From the NCBI GenBank assembly GCA_028701945.1, contig JAQVPT010000114.1, forward strand, positions 1 to 10,099: DNA of 10,099 nucleotides, read 5' to 3'. The position numbers and the translations under genes were made by a program. Numbering within the stretch: position 1 is the stretch's first letter; every line of letters begins with the position of its first letter. This document shows, one piece after another, positions 7,077-10,099 of this stretch. The DNA is from Bacteroidales bacterium (lineage in GTDB: Bacteria; Bacteroidota; Bacteroidia; Bacteroidales; ML635J-15). The notes beneath the pieces were generated by a model. That model worked only from the letters and a program-made list of their open reading frames with translations. It did not search any database and was not told the origin of the DNA.

Positions 7077-7336
7077 AGTACATGACAAAAATTTAACAAT
7101 ATCTATTTCTGTTTGATATTTCACAATCTGCTTTTCTCGTTACTGCCACAATTTGGTTTTCGAGTTAGACCACAATCTGGTTTTCGAGTAACTCGAAAAC
7201 CAATACTTGTGAGCAAATAGAACACCTAACGTGCTGAATCGTAGATTTTTATGTAAGCTTTTAGCATTGTTTATTAATGATGAATTATTAATAAGTGATT
7301 AGTTTATAATTGATTAATAATTTTTGTCATGTACTA
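7077..7336. mobile_element. Probable MITE, 260 bp, noncoding
   Basis: The ends are inverted copies of one 17-base sequence: AGTACATGACAAAAATT (7077-7093) and AATTTTTGTCATGTACT (7319-7335), a perfect match. Flanks abutting the element are direct repeats: AACCTATATCTATA (7063-7076) and AACCTATATCTCTA (7337-7350), 13 of 14 identical. Terminal inverted repeats plus a target duplication, with no transposase inside, define a miniature inverted-repeat element mobilised in trans. Internally it has three tandem 24-25-bp units, a 12-bp-arm palindrome and an AT-rich right third with further short inverted repeats (7271-7278 with 7287-7294). Removing the element and one flank copy leaves the terminator hairpin running straight into the cyclophilin 3' region. 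The transposase family is not identifiable here. Confidence 0.7.
7121..7193 (+). repeat. Three tandem 24-25-bp units inside the MITE
   Basis: Units begin at 7121 (TCACAATCTGCTTTTCTCGT), 7146 (CCACAATTTGGTTTTCGAGT) and 7170 (CCACAATCTGGTTTTCGAGT). The second and third differ at one of these 20 bases, and the first is more diverged. The third leads into an inverted copy of its own end: TGGTTTTCGAGT (7178-7189), a single A, then ACTCGAAAACCA (7191-7202). Confidence 0.7.
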
Positions 7337-7350
7337 AACCTATATCTCTA
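7337..7350 (+). repeat. Right copy of probable target-site duplication
   Basis: AACCTATATCTCTA abuts the right end of the MITE, 13 of 14 bases identical to 7063-7076. The single difference suggests an insertion old enough to have gained a mutation. Confidence 0.6.
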
Positions 7351-7365
7351 ATTCATATATTGTTA

Positions 7366-7821
7366 TTACTCGCTAACAACAATTTCCTCAATCAGGCAAC
7401 CAGGCTTAATTTTGTCGATTACATCTAATCCGTCAACAACTAATCCAAAGCAAGTATGAATTCTGTCAAGATGCGCAGTATTATTACGACTATGACAGAT
7501 AAAAAATTGAGAACCTCCAGTATTACGTCCTGCATGAGCCATAGACAAAACTCCACGTTCGTGATGTTGATTTTCGCCATCTAATTCACAATCGATAGAA
7601 TACCCTGGACCACCAGAACCGATTTTACTATCACGCATATCTTTTGAATAAGGGCAGCCACCCTGAACAACAAAATCGGGAATAACACGGTGAAATCTCA
7701 GTCCGTTATAAAATCCTTCTTTTGCAAGTTTAATAAAATTCTCTACTGTTTTTGGTGCATCTTCGTAATAAAATTCCACTTTCATTACACCTTCTTGTGT
7801 TTTTATTTCCGCTGTTTTCAT
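7366..7821 (-). CDS. Cyclophilin-type peptidyl-prolyl isomerase, cytoplasmic
   Basis: Catalyses cis-trans isomerisation of Xaa-Pro bonds. At 151 residues with no signal peptide, it is predicted cytoplasmic. The cyclophilin core is clear: VENFIKLAKEGFYNGLRFHR with the catalytic Arg45, VIPDFVVQGG (Phe50, Gln53), GPGYSIDCEL, RGVLSMAHAGRNTGGSQFFI (Phe107), and HLDRIHTCFG with His122. The Trp that binds cyclosporin in human CypA is His117 here, a substitution seen in many bacterial cyclophilins, so low cyclosporin sensitivity would be expected. The ATG at 7821 starts 3 bp after the SurA stop, so it is the last gene of a leftward cluster ended by the hairpin at 7034-7071. A cytoplasmic isomerase joined to envelope chaperones is a mild mismatch of location. 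Confidence 0.95.
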   Translation of the reverse strand: MKTAEIKTQEGVMKVEFYYEDAPKTVENFIKLAKEGFYNGLRFHRVIPDFVVQGGCPYSKDMRDSKIGSGGPGYSIDCELDGENQHHERGVLSMAHAGRNTGGSQFFICHSRNNTAHLDRIHTCFGLVVDGLDVIDKIKPGCLIEEIVVSE

Positions 7822-7824
7822 ATA

Positions 7825-9168
7825 TTATTTATTTGTCCATTTTCCAAATTTAAAATTACAATTACTATATGATTCATCAATATTGATGTATGTACTTTCA
7901 AGTTTAGTGTTTATCCATTTCTCAATAACATCTTGTTTTGCTTGATCAAGCGCAAATTGCTGAATTTCCTGATAATCTTCTTTAAGGTTTGCAATATGCT
8001 TTTCAACTTTAACATCTAACCTTATAATCTTCATAACTTTACCACCGCGAGAGTTTGCCGATAAAAACGGTTTAGAAACTTCGCCAAGTTTCAAAGAAGT
8101 AACATTTTTCGCCGTATAAGGATCAACAAAATCTTTACTTAATTTTGCATTTCCATAGTAAGGATTCATCACTTTTCCTTGATTAAATTTTGAATCTCCA
8201 TCGCTATATTTTTCAACGGCTTTATCAAAACTCAATGAGTCTGTCTGCATCATTTTATAAACTTCATTAATTTCAGTTTCTGCAATTTCCAGCTCCTCCA
8301 CTCCTATTTTTGGTGTCAAAAGAATATGTCTAAAGCTCATCATATTACCTTTTTTCTCAACAAGTTGTATAATATGAAAACCAAATTCTGTCTCCACAAT
8401 TCTTGATACCTCATCAGGTGAAGTAAGGTTAAAAGCGACAGAAGCAAACTCAGGAACAAGGTCATTTCGTCCAACAAAACCGAGCTCTCCACCTTTTGTA
8501 GCCGAACCAGGATCTTCGGAATATAATATAGCTAAAGTTGCAAAACTTTCACCTTTTTGTATGCGTTCTCGAATTGAGTTTAGTTTTTCTCGCACTTCAT
8601 TTTTTTGAGTTTCACTAATTTCGGGAGTGATAACAATTTCAGATAATTCAAAATAAGGTTCTACGACTGGCAAACTATCCTGCGGAATATCCTCAAAAAA
8701 CGCCTTAACCTCCGAAGGAGTAATTTTGACATCTGATGTAAGTCCCATCTGCACTTTTTGTGTCAGCAATTGTTCTTTAATAATACTTCGGAAATCAGTT
8801 TTTATCTCAAGCAATGACTTACCATAAAACTCTTCAAGTTTTTTTTCTGATCCCAATTGGTTAATAAAAACGCTTAAACGTCTATCAAGTTCGGTATCAA
8901 CTTCTTTTACTGTAACTTCGACACTATCAGCTATTGACTGTAAATACAACAGTTTTTGAAACATCAGTTCTTCTAAGATGTCGCACTTAAGGTCTTCTGT
9001 TTCAGAATCATAACCTTGTGATTGAATCTGAATATACTGATTTTCGATATCTGATTTTAGGATTATTTCGTTACCTACGACCCCAATGACCTTATCAATA
9101 ACTTCCTGAGCTTGAAGGTTTACAAAATATATCAGGATACTTAGTATTACGATGGATTTCTTTAGCAT
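7825..9168 (-). CDS. SurA-type periplasmic chaperone with two parvulin domains
   Basis: An envelope folding factor expected to escort outer-membrane proteins through the periplasm. The protein has 447 residues. It has a signal peptide, residues 1-20 (KK, then a hydrophobic run, cleavage near LQA/Q). A SurA N-terminal domain covers about 21-170 (DKVIGVVGNEIILKSDIENQ, then CDILEELMFQKLL). Parvulin 1 is about 175-274 (LSEIVITPEI, SEDPGSATKGGELGFVGRND, VETEFGFHIIQLVEKKG). Parvulin 2 is about 277-385 (MSFRHILLTPKIG, YSDGDSKFNQGKV, VMKIIRLD). The C-terminal helix follows. Parvulin 1 has SEI where the catalytic-type motif has RHI; parvulin 2 keeps RHILL, so isomerase activity, if any, should reside in the second. 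The length is typical of Bacteroidota homologues. The start lies 1 bp after the lipoprotein stop. Assigned as SurA-like, not proven orthologous to E. coli surA. Confidence 0.9.
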   Translation of the reverse strand: MLKKSIVILSILIYFVNLQAQEVIDKVIGVVGNEIILKSDIENQYIQIQSQGYDSETEDLKCDILEELMFQKLLYLQSIADSVEVTVKEVDTELDRRLSVFINQLGSEKKLEEFYGKSLLEIKTDFRSIIKEQLLTQKVQMGLTSDVKITPSEVKAFFEDIPQDSLPVVEPYFELSEIVITPEISETQKNEVREKLNSIRERIQKGESFATLAILYSEDPGSATKGGELGFVGRNDLVPEFASVAFNLTSPDEVSRIVETEFGFHIIQLVEKKGNMMSFRHILLTPKIGVEELEIAETEINEVYKMMQTDSLSFDKAVEKYSDGDSKFNQGKVMNPYYGNAKLSKDFVDPYTAKNVTSLKLGEVSKPFLSANSRGGKVMKIIRLDVKVEKHIANLKEDYQEIQQFALDQAKQDVIEKWINTKLESTYINIDESYSNCNFKFGKWTNK

Positions 9169-9169
9169 A

Positions 9170-10021
9170 TTATTGTTTTATAACTACAGAGCCAGACTTA
9201 ACACCTTGCTCTATAAGTTGATTTTGTTTTTGTAAATATTTTTCTTTTTTCTTATGATTAATAAGTATTTCGGCTATTTTTTCGCGAGCTATTTCCAATG
9301 GCATATAATCACCTAGTGTTTTATAATCATCAAATTTAATTAAATATCTAAGATTATTAGAAACGTTTTCAAGAGTAGATTTAAAAAGCAATTCATTTGC
9401 ATCAAAAGAGTCTAAACACTTAACCTCATCAAGAAACTCTCCCAACTCTGTCCACTCTTCAAAGAAATACACTTTACGACCTGTGCCTACACAGAAATCA
9501 AGCAATTCTTCTTTATCTTCAAGATTACTGTTAAAAAGGCGGTCTCTTTCAAGATAATAAGTCGATACTTCGGCATCCATTGTCATATAGTGAGCTTTAA
9601 CATAAGTTTTGGCTAAAACGTAATCTTGTAGATGTTTAGTATAATAGCCTTCAATTTCCTCTTCAGATAGTTTGTAATCTACATCATTGTAGATATATCT
9701 TTCGGAATAGTAATAGAGATAAAGCTGTTGTCTATAATTCTTAATTTTATTTTCAATAGAAGCCGTATCTGTAAGAACCCGGCGAGCTTCGCTATACATA
9801 AGTTTTTCACCTAACCAAGAATGGATATAATTAGAAACTAATTTAGCACTGTCTTCAGGACTAATATTTTTATACAATATTTTAACTAAATCTTTTTTAT
9901 ACAGGTATTCACCATTAACTTCGGCAACTATATTTAAATCTGGTTTAGCCTCTTCATTATCTTTACAACTATTACTTAAAAAACCGAGAATTACTAAAAC
10001 AAAAATTATACGATATGCCAT
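9170..10021 (-). CDS. Lipoprotein with SurA-N/PrsA-like features, no parvulin domain
   Basis: A 283-residue envelope protein. I chose the ATG at 10021, 1 bp after the upstream stop; a TTG four codons earlier would overlap that gene. Residues 1-19 form a lipoprotein signal with the lipobox LSNSC (lipid-bearing Cys19), followed by KDNEE, an acidic start consistent with export of Bacteroidota lipoproteins. After it, VAEVNGEYLYKKDLVKIL resembles the opening of SurA/PrsA N-terminal domains, with helical segments following (SWLGEKLMYSEARRVL, then IENKIKNYRQQLYLYYY). I see no parvulin motifs such as RHI or GGxLG. The C-terminal half (EIAREKIAEILINHKKKEKY) looks like a SurA-type C-terminal helix. I infer a chaperone-like partner in the SurA cluster that keeps the holding parts without the isomerase domain. 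Confidence 0.8.
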   Translation of the reverse strand: MAYRIIFVLVILGFLSNSCKDNEEAKPDLNIVAEVNGEYLYKKDLVKILYKNISPEDSAKLVSNYIHSWLGEKLMYSEARRVLTDTASIENKIKNYRQQLYLYYYSERYIYNDVDYKLSEEEIEGYYTKHLQDYVLAKTYVKAHYMTMDAEVSTYYLERDRLFNSNLEDKEELLDFCVGTGRKVYFFEEWTELGEFLDEVKCLDSFDANELLFKSTLENVSNNLRYLIKFDDYKTLGDYMPLEIAREKIAEILINHKKKEKYLQKQNQLIEQGVKSGSVVIKQ

Positions 10022-10022
10022 A

Positions 10023-10099
10023 TTATTCAGCAATTTGATTCAGCACATTTTCATGTATTACGACTTTGTATTTAGCGTGAAGCTCAGTAATCCATTGTT
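10023..10099 (-). CDS. C-terminal fragment of an upstream gene, probably a PpiC/SurA-like protein
   Basis: The minus strand reads QWITELHAKYKVVIHENVLN then QIAE and a stop at 10023-10025, 24 codons from the window edge. The W-x-x-x-L-x-x-K-Y-x-V-x-I pattern resembles the C-termini of parvulin and SurA proteins, and a third such gene in this cluster is common in Bacteroidota. The stop is 1 bp before the lipoprotein ATG. The family call rests on a short tail and its context, so it is tentative. Confidence 0.6.
   Translation of the reverse strand, partial: QWITELHAKYKVVIHENVLNQIAE

Larger units (their letters stand above)
7046..7365. other. Convergent intergenic region
   Basis: Lies between the 3' ends of wbqC and the cyclophilin gene and has no convincing reading frame. 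Nearly all of it is explained by the terminator hairpin at its left end and a 260-bp MITE-like element with its target duplication. The last 15 bp before the cyclophilin stop are plain AT-rich sequence. Confidence 0.6.

Noticed and set aside
7121..7202. CRISPR-like repeats
   Set aside because: The three units are tandem with no spacers and are diverged, so they form a tandem repeat within the MITE.
7690..7872. Plus-strand frame across the cyclophilin start
   Set aside because: It is Phe/Cys-rich and antisense to the cyclophilin and SurA-like genes.
1..10099. tRNA, rRNA, riboswitch, integrase or attachment site
   Set aside because: I looked for clover-leaf tRNA patterns, conserved rRNA segments and integrase or transposase motifs, including around dapB where a lysine riboswitch could be imagined, and saw none.

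Overview
The window looks like chromosomal DNA from an AT-rich member of the Bacteroidota, probably close to Bacteroidales. Three things point there. Shine-Dalgarno sequences are missing in front of the genes. Several short leaders carry boxes resembling the Bacteroidetes TAnnTTTG -7 element. The proteins are typical of the phylum: an oversized LepB with large insertions, a two-parvulin SurA in a chaperone operon, a WbqC-family protein, and a BRO-N/DinD-like protein. The genus cannot be named from sequence alone.

Layout. (1) Positions 1-1289, minus strand: cofactor-independent phosphoglycerate mutase (gpmI), cut at its C-terminus by the window edge. (2) 1290-2977: an accessory-looking segment between two housekeeping blocks. 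It holds one BRO-N/DinD-like gene (1662-2510) with palindromic, REP-like noncoding DNA on both sides. (3) 2978-7045, plus strand: dapB, lepB, a second signal-peptidase-like gene and a wbqC-family gene. dapB and lepB overlap by 11 bp. The second peptidase gene and wbqC are 2 bp apart. (4) 7046-7365: a convergent intergenic region with a strong hairpin at the wbqC stop, followed by a probable 260-bp MITE with near-perfect terminal inverted repeats and a 14-bp target duplication. (5) 7366-10099, minus strand: a compact cluster for protein folding. In transcription order it is the tail of an upstream gene, a lipoprotein with SurA-N-like features, a SurA-type double-parvulin chaperone and a cytoplasmic cyclophilin. 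Gaps between these genes are only 1-3 bp.

How the genes fit together. The leftward cluster would help fold envelope proteins after export. The rightward cluster joins lysine/diaminopimelate synthesis (dapB) to removal of signal peptides (lepB), so both handle cell-envelope biogenesis. The most notable coding observation is that the second signal-peptidase-like protein keeps the fold signatures but has lost both catalytic residues, the Ser and the Lys. It therefore looks like a pseudoenzyme next to its active paralogue. The most notable noncoding observation is the MITE candidate in the convergent gap. I did not find a clearly new multi-gene system.
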